The position numbers and the translations under genes are program-made. Shown here in pieces: positions 31,884-41,426 of a stretch of 64,000 bases of DNA. The notes beneath the pieces are model-generated. The model was not told the DNA's origin, made no database searches, and saw nothing but the letters and a program-made list of their open reading frames with translations. The stretch's first letter is position 1; each line of letters begins with the position of its first letter. The DNA lies in contig JAFLBI010000001.1 in assembly GCA_017303835.1 (NCBI GenBank), positions 2,356,001 to 2,420,000 on the forward strand. The letters are read 5' to 3'. The stretch is from Chitinophagales bacterium (GTDB lineage Bacteria; Bacteroidota; Bacteroidia; Chitinophagales; Chitinophagaceae).

Positions 31884-32568
31884 CTTCCAGATCTTCATCG
31901 CCTTCCAGCTGATTCATCTGACGCATAATCCACTGCTGTTTCCAACCAACAAATCTGGATGCTGGTTTCACGGTAAATCTTTTTGGATTGGGTAAGCAAG
32001 CGATGATGGATGCCGCTTCAGCGCGAGACAAATCTTTGGCATGTTTACCATAATAATATTGAGCAGCCGCTTCAATACCAAATATGCCCGGCCCCATTTC
32101 AATTACATTCAGGTAGACTTCCAGAATGCGTTGTTTGCCCCATATCCATTCAATCAATAAAGTAAAATACGCTTCGGGTAACTTGCGTACATAACGAATG
32201 GGGCCGCTGCCCTGCCAGAGAAAGACATTCTTAGCGGTTTGTTGTGTAATGGTACTGGCGCCGGCGCCAAGTGGTAATTTCTTTTTCTTGTTCTTCTTTT
32301 TTGGGTTGAGGCTTTTCTGAATGGCATTCAAATCAAATCCATTGTGATCAGGAAAGGTTTGGTCCTCGCTTGCAATAACTGCCAATTTCACATTGCGTGA
32401 TATCTGGCTCCAAGGTACATAATCTCGTTTGAGTCCATAAGAAAAGCTATCGCCGAGCTGTGTGATGGTGATAGGCGGAAACAGAAACCGACAAACCAAT
32501 AAATACACCAGTGAGCTGATGAAGCAGAAGAGAAATGCTTTTTTGAAGAAGCTCCAGATTTTTTTCAT
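31867..32568 (-). CDS. mtgA: Monofunctional peptidoglycan glycosyltransferase
   Basis: 233 residues, one N-terminal membrane anchor. GT51 motifs: VIASEDQTFPDHNGFD with catalytic Glu near residue 70, GASTITQQTAKNVFLW, RKLPEAYFTLLIEWIWGKQRILEVYLN, and GIFGIEAAAQYYYGK. It polymerises lipid II glycan chains at the outer face of the inner membrane. The next gene upstream (32580) is 11 bp away on the same strand. Confidence 0.95.
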   Translation of the reverse strand: MKKIWSFFKKAFLFCFISSLVYLLVCRFLFPPITITQLGDSFSYGLKRDYVPWSQISRNVKLAVIASEDQTFPDHNGFDLNAIQKSLNPKKKNKKKKLPLGAGASTITQQTAKNVFLWQGSGPIRYVRKLPEAYFTLLIEWIWGKQRILEVYLNVIEMGPGIFGIEAAAQYYYGKHAKDLSRAEAASIIACLPNPKRFTVKPASRFVGWKQQWIMRQMNQLEGDEDLEAILKK

Positions 32569-32579
32569 GCTGGCTAAAA

Positions 32580-33128
32580 TTACAATTCCAGCATTTCAAC
32601 CCGATATTTTTTTCCCATAACCATGCGGTCCTTCTCCAGCTTTTGTAAGACCAAGCCCACCACAAATACGCCAGCTGTTATACCCAATCTGGTACCATTA
32701 CCATCGGAAAACAATGGAATACCTCTGGTAATTGAGTTCAGCAGATTGATACCGCCATATGCTGCAGCACCCAACTGCAAGAGACTTCCCGGGCTTTTCC
32801 AGATAGAGGTAAAGCGCGCGTCTTTAGGAATTGCTGCAACGTCTTTGATAGAAAACACATCAAACCCTTGTCTTACTGTATCAATCTTAGTACCCATTCC
32901 GGCTTTTACAAGACCCATATAGCCCAGCATCAGGTGAATACTATCGTTTTTGTTTTTTCTAATCCAGCCCTGCACCAATCCGCCACCAGGATGATAGAAT
33001 TGAAGGAAAGCGCCTTCGTAATAGCGCGTAACAGTGGTTTCACCTTTTTTAACAATCAGCACACCTCTCTGAGCAAAAGCAACCGATGTGCACAAGAGTA
33101 CAATAAGTAGCAGTAGTGTTTTATGCAT
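32580..33128 (-). CDS. Hypothetical exported protein
   Basis: 182 residues from the ATG at 33126-33128. Signal peptide (HKTLLLLIVLLCTSVAFAQ), then a domain with RGVLIVKKGETTVTRYYEGAFLQFYHPGGG and a late hydrophobic, Gly-rich region (GSLLQLGAAAYGGINLL and LGITAGVFVVGLVL) that may be two membrane segments. I recognise no family. It lies just upstream of mtgA in the same direction. Confidence 0.65.
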   Translation of the reverse strand: MHKTLLLLIVLLCTSVAFAQRGVLIVKKGETTVTRYYEGAFLQFYHPGGGLVQGWIRKNKNDSIHLMLGYMGLVKAGMGTKIDTVRQGFDVFSIKDVAAIPKDARFTSIWKSPGSLLQLGAAAYGGINLLNSITRGIPLFSDGNGTRLGITAGVFVVGLVLQKLEKDRMVMGKKYRVEMLEL

Positions 33129-33170
33129 TGGCTGCAAGTTAAGTGGAGGTATATAGTTAAATCGTTAAGA

Positions 33171-33806
33171 CTATGATAAACAATCACCAAAAGCCAGTGT
33201 GCCCCAGATCAGCGCAATACCAAAGCCAATCAGAATAAGGCCCGAAAGGATATTGATGTAATGAATGTTTTTTGGTGTCAGTTTTTTGCGCAGTGCACCT
33301 GCCAGAAAAACCTTGGCCAAATCTGTCAGCAAAACCACGAATAAGCAGGTACCAAATAAAACAACTCGGTGCGAAAAACTAAGGCCCACTACAGATGTTG
33401 CAATGATGAGCCAGAATGCAATCACGCTGGGGTTGAGGATATTCATGAAATAACCAGATAGAAATACCCGAACAATATCGCGCTTGCGCAATTGAATTAT
33501 CTGCTCACCTTCCTCATTTACCATTACTTTTTTAAAGAACAAAACATACACACCAATGATGATCAGTAGTATGCTTCCGCCCACACCAATTTCTTTTTTA
33601 TAATCAATGAGTGTGCGGAATAACTCTGTAAACAACTGACTGAAGAGCACCAGACTGATATCACTTGCGCTAACGCCAGCAACAAAGGCAAATCCACCTT
33701 TGTGTCCGTTATTGATGCTTTGCTTGATGATAGAAAAAATAACCGGCCCAACTGAAATGCTGAGCAGTAAGCCCAGCAATAGTCCCTTGATAATGGCAGC
33801 GGTCAT
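33171..33806 (-). CDS. LysE-family exporter
   Basis: 211 residues with six membrane segments. LysE/RhtB signature: KGLLLGLLLSISVGPVIFSIIKQSINNGHKGGFAFVAGVSASDI, followed by FLSGYFMNILNPSVIAFWL. Predicted to export amino acids or similar small molecules; the substrate is not predictable. It stands alone, after the terminator of the amidohydrolase unit. Confidence 0.88.
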   Translation of the reverse strand: MTAAIIKGLLLGLLLSISVGPVIFSIIKQSINNGHKGGFAFVAGVSASDISLVLFSQLFTELFRTLIDYKKEIGVGGSILLIIIGVYVLFFKKVMVNEEGEQIIQLRKRDIVRVFLSGYFMNILNPSVIAFWLIIATSVVGLSFSHRVVLFGTCLFVVLLTDLAKVFLAGALRKKLTPKNIHYINILSGLILIGFGIALIWGTLAFGDCLS

Positions 33807-33836
33807 ACCCTAAAGGTCTTTATCTGATTTCGTACC

Positions 33837-33871
33837 ACAAAAAAATCCCCTCACGATTTCGTGAAGGGATT
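33837..33871 (-). terminator. Rho-independent terminator of the amidohydrolase unit
   Basis: AATCCCCTCACG (33844-33855), loop ATTT, CGTGAAGGGATT (33860-33871), 11 of 12 paired. On the minus strand the stem is followed by TTTTTTTG. It is 24 bp past the stop of the 440-residue gene. Confidence 0.85.
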
Positions 33872-33894
33872 GAATCTATTCAAAACCACTAGGT

Positions 33895-35217
33895 TTATTT
33901 GATACCGTATTTGTGCTTATAGCGCTCGTACAATTGGCTATGCTTATTGTCCAGGCTCACATGACGGCCCTGTATAAACGCATGGCTGATTTTGCTGCTG
34001 CGCATATCCAGGATATCACCTTCGCTGATGACGATATTGGCATCTTTACCTACTTCAATAGAACCGGTTCTATTCGCAATACCCAGAATCTTTGCTGTAT
34101 TCAGTGTCATAGCACTAATGGCGGCCTCTTTATCCAAGCCATAAGCTACGGCAGTACCTGCATTGAAAGGCATGTTACGACCACGATTCTGTGAATCATC
34201 ATCAGTAATAGCAAATAGTACACCGGCTTTTTGTAAAGCAGCAGGTGTTTTGAATGGCTGATCAATATCATCATCATCCAATGTTGGCAGGTTGTGCATT
34301 TGAGATAAGATCACAGGCACATTGTTCTGCTTCAGCAGATCAGCAATCTGCCAGCTTTCAGAACCACCTACAATCACCACATCAAACCCAAACTCTTTTA
34401 CAAAATCAAGTGCGAGCAACATTTGCTTTACCTGATCGCAGTGTACAAAGAGTTTTTGTTTTTTCTCAAACAATGGTCTTGCTGCTTCAAACTTGATATT
34501 GATACTGGTCTTAGCATCTTTTTGATAATAAGCTTTTGCATCGCGGAAGAATTCTTTCACCGCTTCAATTCTATCCAAAGCCTGCTTAACAGGATCTGTT
34601 TGAATTTGTCCGCCAAAGGCAGCAAATAATCTGCCGAAGCGGCCACCGGGACCAGCGAGCAAACTGGGCATATATAAGTTCATGCCATTGTCCGGTGCAT
34701 AGGCAGCATCTTCATAATTCCAGGCATCCAGCTGTACTACTGATGAAACACCACCCACGAGCGAACCTTGCGGAATGATGTGTGCCAGTAAAATACCATT
34801 GGCTTTTACCGTGTTGATGATTTTAGAATCAGCATTGTATGCTGCAAGTGCGCGTACACCAGCATTTACATCACCAATTTCACGATAGTCGTTGCTACCA
34901 CGAACGGCATTACCTCCAATCTCCTGAATACCCAGAGTGGATGTTGGCAGAATCAGGCCCGGGTAAACATGCTTACCCTTGGCGTCATATACTTTTACAT
35001 CATCTGCAGGAATGGCAATATTGCTGCCCACTTTGGTGATCTTACCATCTCTTACTTCAATGGTGGCATTTTCAATTACCTGACCATTACCAACGTGAAC
35101 GGTACCATTCTTGATAAAGAGTAAACCTTTTTGTTCTTTGGCCGGATACACAGTTTCCTGTGCGGTTGCTACGCTGAGCGACAACCAGGCGGCGCATATA
35201 AAGAGTGTCTTTTTCAT
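33895..35217 (-). CDS. Secreted amidohydrolase-family protein lacking the HxH motif
   Basis: 440 residues from the ATG at 35215-35217. Signal peptide (KKTLFICAAWLSLSVATAQ). Composite domain of the amidohydrolase superfamily: LFIKNGTVHVGNGQVIENATIEVRDGKITKVG, then GLILPTSTLGIQEIGG, where the metal-binding HxH would be expected after the GLI strand, and the end TGSIEVGKDANIVISEGD. The HxH is replaced by residues that cannot bind zinc, so the protein is probably not a classical metal-dependent hydrolase. It follows the large 1043-residue homologue with a 10-bp gap. Confidence 0.8.
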   Translation of the reverse strand: MKKTLFICAAWLSLSVATAQETVYPAKEQKGLLFIKNGTVHVGNGQVIENATIEVRDGKITKVGSNIAIPADDVKVYDAKGKHVYPGLILPTSTLGIQEIGGNAVRGSNDYREIGDVNAGVRALAAYNADSKIINTVKANGILLAHIIPQGSLVGGVSSVVQLDAWNYEDAAYAPDNGMNLYMPSLLAGPGGRFGRLFAAFGGQIQTDPVKQALDRIEAVKEFFRDAKAYYQKDAKTSINIKFEAARPLFEKKQKLFVHCDQVKQMLLALDFVKEFGFDVVIVGGSESWQIADLLKQNNVPVILSQMHNLPTLDDDDIDQPFKTPAALQKAGVLFAITDDDSQNRGRNMPFNAGTAVAYGLDKEAAISAMTLNTAKILGIANRTGSIEVGKDANIVISEGDILDMRSSKISHAFIQGRHVSLDNKHSQLYERYKHKYGIK

Positions 35218-35227
35218 GTGTCTCAGT

Positions 35228-38200
35228 TTAGTGGTTATCATGTTCATCAGCATCTTCTGCTTCAATTTCCAGCATACCCAGTTTATGACCATGGTCTAAA
35301 CAAGTGTGGATATACTTATAGCTCGGTTGTGCCGGAATGGTTGGGCGGCCCTGTGCTTTTTCGCCCACCATTTTGCTGATCAGGCGAAGGCGCTCTGCTT
35401 TAACGTCTTTACGCATTTGCAGATCTTTTTCACGATCAAAATAAATGGTACCGTCTACCATGGTGTAGAGTGATTTGGCATAAATGCTCAGTGGATTGTC
35501 GCTCCACAATACCAGATCAGCATCCTTACCGGCTTTGATGCTACCTACTTTATCATCTACGTGCAGCATCTTGGCAGGATTGATGGTAACCATTTTCCAG
35601 GCATCTTCTTCGCTTACACCACCATACTTCACACTCTTAGCAGCTTCCTGATTCAGGCGACGCGCCATTTCTGCATCATCAGAATTGATGGCCACGTTCA
35701 GTCCAACCGCATTCATGATCGCAGCATTCTGCGGAATGGCATCTTGTACTTCCAACTTGTAAGCCCACCAATCAGAGAAGGTAGAAGCAGCTGCACCATG
35801 TTCTTTCATTTTATCTGCTACTTTATATCCTTCCAAAATATGCGTGAACGTATTTACGCGGAAGCCGAACTTTTCTGCTACGCGCATGGTTGAAGTGATT
35901 TCACTTGCTACATAAGAGTGACAAGTGATGAAGCGCTTTTTGTTCATGATTTCTACCAACGCATCCAGTTCCAAATCTCTGCGGAAGATCATGGGCGTTG
36001 CACCTTTCTTTTTATTGTTGGCCTCAACTGCTTTCATGTTGGCTTCATAATCCTTGGCACGCTGGAAAGCATCTGTCAATACTTGTTCCACACCCATGCG
36101 CGTGTCGGGGAATCGGTTATTGCCAGTAGCTGCTGATGTACGCTTTACGTTTTCACCCAATGCAAACTTGATGAAAGGATCAGCACCTTGGAACTTCAAA
36201 CCCTCATCGTTGGTACCCCAACGCAGCTTGATCAATTGTGTTTGTCCGCCAATGGTGTTTGCAGAACCATGCAGGATATGCGAAGATGTTACACCACCAC
36301 TTAACTGACGATAGATATTGATATCATCCGGATCGAGGTTGTCTTGTATGCGCACTTCAGAAGTTACAGTTTGTCCACCCTCGTTGGTTGAAGCAGAAGC
36401 AATATGTGAGTGTTCATCAATCACACCTGCGGTGAGGTGTTTGCCTGTTGCATCAATTACACGAGCGCCATCTGCAGAAAGATTCTTACCTACTTTATCA
36501 ATCTTACCATTCTTTACCAAAACATCTGTATTCTGAAGAATGCCTTGTTTATCACTGGTCCAAACGGTAGCGTTTTTAAACAAAACGGTTTCTTGTTTAG
36601 GCTGGTTGTTCTCTCCAACACCAAATGCGGTGAATGGATATATAACCTCTCCAACTTTTGGTGCAGGTTTTGGTGCTGGCGCTTCTGCAGCTTTGGCTGT
36701 TGCTGGTGTTGTTAAAGTAGCCGACCAGTTTACTGCGTTGCCCAATGAATCAACACCGGTACCCTGCCAGTAATCGCCATTGCTTACGCCGGTGAGTTTG
36801 GTTGCATTCGCGGGAAGTGGTGACGCAGGTGCTTGGAAGTTACCACCACCAAAACCAGCAGGTCTTCTGCGCTGTGTAGCAGGAGCAAAACTGATTTTCA
36901 CCATCTTGCCATCAAAGCTAAAGCGTGTGTTCAAAGTGTCTTTACCAACAGCGGTAGCGTTGCTGTTGCCTTTTACATCTAATGTGTAATTGGTGTTGCT
37001 ACCATCAGCATTGATGACAGTAATATTATAGAGACCGTTGATGCTGTTCCAGCTGTCTTCTTTGATACCAAATTTCTTACCCTGTACCCAGTTGTGCAGA
37101 ATGGTTGTTCTTTCTGCGAATACAGGACCGTTGGTGATAACGAAGTTGGCCCACTTGCCTGCATCGAGGCTACCAACTTGATCATACACACCAAGCATGG
37201 TTGCCGGATTTTTCGTCAAGGCTTCCATCGCAGCTTTTTCGCTGAGACCATATTCCATTGCTTTGCGTAGGTTGGCCATGAACGTGCGTACATCGCGGGT
37301 GTCTGACGGGGTTAAGCAGAAAGGGATACCCGCTTTTTCAATAGCAGCAGGATTGGATGGTGCCAATTCCCAATGCTTCATATCCGCAAGTGAAACGAGT
37401 CTTGTATCGTTGGGATCTTCTACATCTTGTGCAGCAGGAAAGTTCAACCCAACAATTAATGGTGCTTTGGTAGCAGCCACTTCTTTGATGCGCTGATATT
37501 CTTTACCTGTTGCTTTAAGAATGTACTGTACACCAAACTCATCACCGATGCGGTCTGCGCGCATTAGGTTCCACAAATCTGAGAGACGATCACTTGGATC
37601 GAAAATTTGCGGTAAGCCCTGTACATCGTTCCATGCTTTTAGTGTAATGTTTACGCCTTCGGCGGAAGGATTTGATTTATACCATTGTGCGTCTAAATAG
37701 GTTTGACGCAACAATGCAATATTACCCATCATGGATGAGGGATAAGATTGTTGGCTGCTTCCCTTACTAAAAGAATAATGCGCAGTCGCTTTTTCTTTCA
37801 GGATCATCAGGTTCTCACGCTCACTGCCTAAAGCAACAACAGTACCTGTTCCGCGTGCAATACCATCTTTGTTGTGTGTGAGCACTACGCCGAAGCCGCC
37901 TTCGCGCAGAGATTTTGCGCGCGCTTCATCAGCAGCAAATAATTTGTGTGCTTCTACATCTGCTTTCAACGCTTGGTTCCAACCATAAGCGCCTTTCTGG
38001 TTGCTGAACAATTGGGGGGGTGCGTTGAAGTTGAATGGTGCAGCCTGACGGTTTTGCTGCGGCATGCCATAATCACTATAAATATCAATGAAAGAGGGAT
38101 AAATAAATTTATCCTTACAATCAATGACTGTTGCATCCTTCGGTATGGCAAGGCCATTACCTACTGCAATAATTTTTCCTTCACGAATGACCATGGTGGC

Positions 38201-38359
38201 ATTCTGTAATGTGGTGTTTGCATCTTTCACGATGGTGGCATTGGTGAAAGCATAAGTGCCGTCACGTTTGTCTGCCACGCCATTGACGAAGAATGTTTCC
38301 TGCGCTTGCGATACAACACATGCAAGCAGTGCAGAAAACAATAGCCAGCGTTTTCTCAT
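35228..38359 (-). CDS. Secreted two-module amidohydrolase-family protein
   Basis: 1043 residues with a signal peptide (RKRWLLFSALLACVVSQAQ). The first amidohydrolase-like module spans about 20-440 and has IDIYSDYGMP in place of the HxH motif, so it is degenerate. A beta-rich linker follows at about 440-600. The second module runs from about 600 to 1010, with GVIDEHSHIAS, GGVTSSHILHGSANTIGG, CHSYVASEI and INSDDAEMARRLN: a metal site that looks intact. The C-terminus is His-rich. The likely role is hydrolysis of peptides or cyclic amides in the periplasm; the substrate is unknown. It forms an operon with the 440-residue homologue. Confidence 0.85.
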   Translation of the reverse strand: MRKRWLLFSALLACVVSQAQETFFVNGVADKRDGTYAFTNATIVKDANTTLQNATMVIREGKIIAVGNGLAIPKDATVIDCKDKFIYPSFIDIYSDYGMPQQNRQAAPFNFNAPPQLFSNQKGAYGWNQALKADVEAHKLFAADEARAKSLREGGFGVVLTHNKDGIARGTGTVVALGSERENLMILKEKATAHYSFSKGSSQQSYPSSMMGNIALLRQTYLDAQWYKSNPSAEGVNITLKAWNDVQGLPQIFDPSDRLSDLWNLMRADRIGDEFGVQYILKATGKEYQRIKEVAATKAPLIVGLNFPAAQDVEDPNDTRLVSLADMKHWELAPSNPAAIEKAGIPFCLTPSDTRDVRTFMANLRKAMEYGLSEKAAMEALTKNPATMLGVYDQVGSLDAGKWANFVITNGPVFAERTTILHNWVQGKKFGIKEDSWNSINGLYNITVINADGSNTNYTLDVKGNSNATAVGKDTLNTRFSFDGKMVKISFAPATQRRRPAGFGGGNFQAPASPLPANATKLTGVSNGDYWQGTGVDSLGNAVNWSATLTTPATAKAAEAPAPKPAPKVGEVIYPFTAFGVGENNQPKQETVLFKNATVWTSDKQGILQNTDVLVKNGKIDKVGKNLSADGARVIDATGKHLTAGVIDEHSHIASASTNEGGQTVTSEVRIQDNLDPDDINIYRQLSGGVTSSHILHGSANTIGGQTQLIKLRWGTNDEGLKFQGADPFIKFALGENVKRTSAATGNNRFPDTRMGVEQVLTDAFQRAKDYEANMKAVEANNKKKGATPMIFRRDLELDALVEIMNKKRFITCHSYVASEITSTMRVAEKFGFRVNTFTHILEGYKVADKMKEHGAAASTFSDWWAYKLEVQDAIPQNAAIMNAVGLNVAINSDDAEMARRLNQEAAKSVKYGGVSEEDAWKMVTINPAKMLHVDDKVGSIKAGKDADLVLWSDNPLSIYAKSLYTMVDGTIYFDREKDLQMRKDVKAERLRLISKMVGEKAQGRPTIPAQPSYKYIHTCLDHGHKLGMLEIEAEDADEHDNH

Positions 38360-38435
38360 ATGCGGTTGGTTTGTGAATGTGAAGCATTAAAGCTAAACAT
38401 TTCAAACATCAACCGCGAAACCGTCTATCCAAAAA

Positions 38436-39458
38436 TTATTTAGCTGCTTTGTCTGTTTTGTGAATGAACTGAATCACACCATTCATGAAGGTTTGCTGAT
38501 CATCCCACATAGCTAGGTGACTTCCATTAGGGCAATAGAGATATTCACCCTTGGGCATTTGTTTGCTCATCCATTCCATATGCTCGGGATCCATGGTATC
38601 GTGCTTGGCGCCGATGGTGAGTGTGGGAACCGAAATTTCTTTCAGTCTTGATTTGATATCCCAATTGGCTAATCTGCCGCTGATGCCAAATTCAGATGGG
38701 CCCTGCATCATGGTGTAGATGGTCATATTGGCATGCTTAAATGAACGCTGAACAGGATCAGGATTAGGCGTGATGCGGCAAAGGTGTTCATCATAATAAC
38801 CTTGCAAGAGTTGCATAAATCTTGGATCGCTCGTTTTTCCTTGATTCTGTAAAAGCATGATGCTGTCGATGGTATTTTTATCCATTTGCGCCTGCAGCTT
38901 CAGATTATAGAGTGCATAGTCTGGCGCACTTGCCATCATGTTGGCAATAATTAAGCCCTTGAGATTTTGTTGATACTTGAGTGCATATTCCATAGCAAGA
39001 ATACCGCCCCAGGAATTTCCGAGTAGAAAAAAATTATCTTTTGTCAGTCCGAGTGCTTTGCGCACTTGTTCAACCTCCTCTACAAATCGCCCTGTTGTCC
39101 ATAAACTGGAATCGGTAGGTTGATCTGAGTAATAAGAGCCGAGTTGATCATATTCTATGAATTCAATTCCCTCTTTTGGAAAAAAGCTTTCGAAACATTC
39201 CATGTATTCATGCGTCATTGCCGGACCGCCATGCAGAAGCAATACTTTAATGCGTGGATTATTGCCGATACGCTTTGTCCAAACCTTGAATTTACCCACG
39301 GGCGTTTCAATGGGGATCATCTTTATGCCGGCTGATTGTACCCCCGAATCTTGGGCTGCATGGTATTCGGCCACAGAAGGCGTTTCGGTCTTTTGGTTCT
39401 TACATGCTGCAAAGAGGACAGTGCAACAGGCACAAATAATGGGCAAAGCAATACGCAT
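38436..39458 (-). CDS. Proline iminopeptidase-like lipoprotein
   Basis: 340 residues. Lipoprotein signal with Cys in LFAACKNQ. Alpha/beta hydrolase of peptidase family S33: LLLHGGPAMTHEYMECF (the HGGP motif), EYDQLGSYYSDQP, the nucleophile elbow LGNSWGGILAMEYA, an Asp in GAKHDTMDPEHM and the catalytic His in CPNGSHLAMWDD. Removes N-terminal Pro or similar residues from peptides, here anchored in the envelope. Monocistronic. Confidence 0.9.
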   Translation of the reverse strand: MRIALPIICACCTVLFAACKNQKTETPSVAEYHAAQDSGVQSAGIKMIPIETPVGKFKVWTKRIGNNPRIKVLLLHGGPAMTHEYMECFESFFPKEGIEFIEYDQLGSYYSDQPTDSSLWTTGRFVEEVEQVRKALGLTKDNFFLLGNSWGGILAMEYALKYQQNLKGLIIANMMASAPDYALYNLKLQAQMDKNTIDSIMLLQNQGKTSDPRFMQLLQGYYDEHLCRITPNPDPVQRSFKHANMTIYTMMQGPSEFGISGRLANWDIKSRLKEISVPTLTIGAKHDTMDPEHMEWMSKQMPKGEYLYCPNGSHLAMWDDQQTFMNGVIQFIHKTDKAAK

Positions 39459-39516
39459 ATTGAGTGTTTATGTATTAATAATTAGAAAAAAACTAATTAA
39501 TAACTCTTTATATCAG

Positions 39517-41385
39517 TTATCGACCCATATACACCATCAATATCTGCACATCACTCGGATTGACGCCTGAAATCCTGGAAGCTTGTCCCAAAGTCCTCGG
39601 ACGAATCTTATTAAACTTTTGTAAAGCCTCATTGGACAATGCTGCCACTTTATGATAATCAAAGCTTTCGGGAATAACCAGAGATTCCATCTGCTGCATG
39701 CGCGTAGCAATTTCTTGTTCCTTTTCTATATAGCGCTCATATTTCACTTGCACTTCTGCCTGCTCTAAATGATCCGTTTTATAGGCAGATAAGGTTTCTT
39801 GCAGACGTGGAATGGCATTGGTTAAATCCGTCAATCCCACATTGGGACGAAGTACCAATTTGGAAGCTTTTTGTTTTTCGCTCAATTCGGCAGAGCCGAT
39901 GGATTGAAAATGGGGATTGATTTCCTCCGGTTCTACAGAGAATTGTTGGAGCGTTTTTTTGATTTCCGCCACTGCGTTCTGTTTTGCCAAAACCTTTTCC
40001 ATTCTTTCCTGAGAAGCCAGGCCGAGGCGGAAACTTTTTTCGGTCAGACGTAGATCGGCATTGTCTTGGCGCAGCAGGGTTCTGTATTCTGCTCTACTGG
40101 TGAACATGCGGTATGGTTCATCCGTACCCTTGCTGATCAAGTCGTCAATCAACACACCAATATAGGCTTCGCTTCTTTCCAGAATTACTGGCTCCAGCTG
40201 ATTGGCTTTCTGGTGGGCATTGATGCCGGCCATCAAACCCTGACAAGCCGCTTCTTCATATCCGGTGGTACCATTGATTTGTCCCGCAAAGAACAGATTA
40301 TCAATGAGTTTGGTTTCTAATGAATGCTTGAGCTGTGTGGGTGGGAAGTAGTCATATTCAATCGCATAGCCAGGTCTAAAGACACGAACATGTTCAAAAC
40401 CAGGAATAGTACGAAGTGCCTCGTATTGCACTTCTTCTGGTAATGATGTAGAGAAGCCGTTTACATAGATTTCAACGGTATTCCACCCTTCCGGCTCTAC
40501 GAAGATTTGGTGACGATCACGATCTGCGAAACGGTTGATCTTGTCTTCGATGCTTGGGCAATAGCGCGGACCAACACCTTCAATCCTGCCTTGGTACATC
40601 GGACTTCTATCGAAACCCGTTTTCAAGATGTCGTGTACTTGGGGATTAGTATAAGTTATAAAGCAAGAGCGCTGTTGCTCGGGACGAATGCGCGGTATAT
40701 CCAGATAGGAGAATCCGGTAATGATATCGTCACCTTTCTGCTCTTCCATTTTAGTATAGTCAAGTGATCGACCATCCACTCTTGGCGGTGTACCCGTTTT
40801 CAGACGGTCGCTTTCAAATCCATATTCAACCAATTGCTCTGTGATACCAGTGGCTGCTTTCTCCGAAATTCTTCCTCCACCCAATTGCTTTTCGCCGATA
40901 TGGATCACACCGTTCAGGAAGGTACCACTGGTTACGACAACGGACTTGGCTTTCACTTCGTGGCCTAGACCAGTAATCACCCCACAGGCTTTGCCATCTT
41001 TGATGATGATGGAGCGTACCATGTCCTGGTAGAAATCTACATTGGGTGTTTGTTCCAGCATTTCGCGCCACACTGCGGCAAAGAGCATACGGTCGTTCTG
41101 TGTTCGGGGACTCCACATAGCCGGACCCTTACTGCGGTTCAGCATGCGGAATTGGATCATACTCTTGTCGGTAACGATACCGCTATAGCCACCCATGGCA
41201 TCTATCTCACGCACAATCTGCCCCTTGGCAATACCACCCATGGCGGGATTGCAACTCATTTGGGCAATGGTCTGCATATTCATGGTGATCAGCAAAACCT
41301 TACTGCCCAAGTTGGCGGCAGCTGCGGCAGCTTCACAACCGGCGTGGCCGGCACCCACTACTATCACATCGTAAACTGGAAACAT
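39517..41385 (-). CDS. mnmG: tRNA uridine-5-carboxymethylaminomethyl modification enzyme MnmG (GidA)
   Basis: 622 residues, full length. FAD-binding GAGHAGCEAAAAAANLG at residues 11-27, the CNPAMGGIAKGQIVREIDAMGG block, LKTGTPPRVDGRSLD, GRIEGVGPRYCPSIEDK, and the GTDEPYRMFTSRAEYR block near 430. With MnmE it modifies U34 of certain tRNAs. MnmE is not in the window. A TATCTTTG -7 element at 41390-41397 ends only 4 bp before the ATG. Confidence 0.97.
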   Translation of the reverse strand: MFPVYDVIVVGAGHAGCEAAAAAANLGSKVLLITMNMQTIAQMSCNPAMGGIAKGQIVREIDAMGGYSGIVTDKSMIQFRMLNRSKGPAMWSPRTQNDRMLFAAVWREMLEQTPNVDFYQDMVRSIIIKDGKACGVITGLGHEVKAKSVVVTSGTFLNGVIHIGEKQLGGGRISEKAATGITEQLVEYGFESDRLKTGTPPRVDGRSLDYTKMEEQKGDDIITGFSYLDIPRIRPEQQRSCFITYTNPQVHDILKTGFDRSPMYQGRIEGVGPRYCPSIEDKINRFADRDRHQIFVEPEGWNTVEIYVNGFSTSLPEEVQYEALRTIPGFEHVRVFRPGYAIEYDYFPPTQLKHSLETKLIDNLFFAGQINGTTGYEEAACQGLMAGINAHQKANQLEPVILERSEAYIGVLIDDLISKGTDEPYRMFTSRAEYRTLLRQDNADLRLTEKSFRLGLASQERMEKVLAKQNAVAEIKKTLQQFSVEPEEINPHFQSIGSAELSEKQKASKLVLRPNVGLTDLTNAIPRLQETLSAYKTDHLEQAEVQVKYERYIEKEQEIATRMQQMESLVIPESFDYHKVAALSNEALQKFNKIRPRTLGQASRISGVNPSDVQILMVYMGR

Positions 41386-41389
41386 GGTG

Positions 41390-41397
41390 CAAAGATA
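41390..41397 (-). promoter_or_regulatory. -7 element of mnmG, leaderless arrangement
   Basis: TATCTTTG on the minus strand, an exact TAnnTTTG match, 4 bp upstream of the mnmG ATG. Confidence 0.5.
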
Positions 41398-41426
41398 GTT
41401 GTGTAACGTTGGAGCCCGGTTTTGGA

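Noticed and set aside
33807..33894. Inverted repeat at 33844-33871 as an operator
   Set aside because: The stem with a following T-run on the minus strand fits a terminator better.
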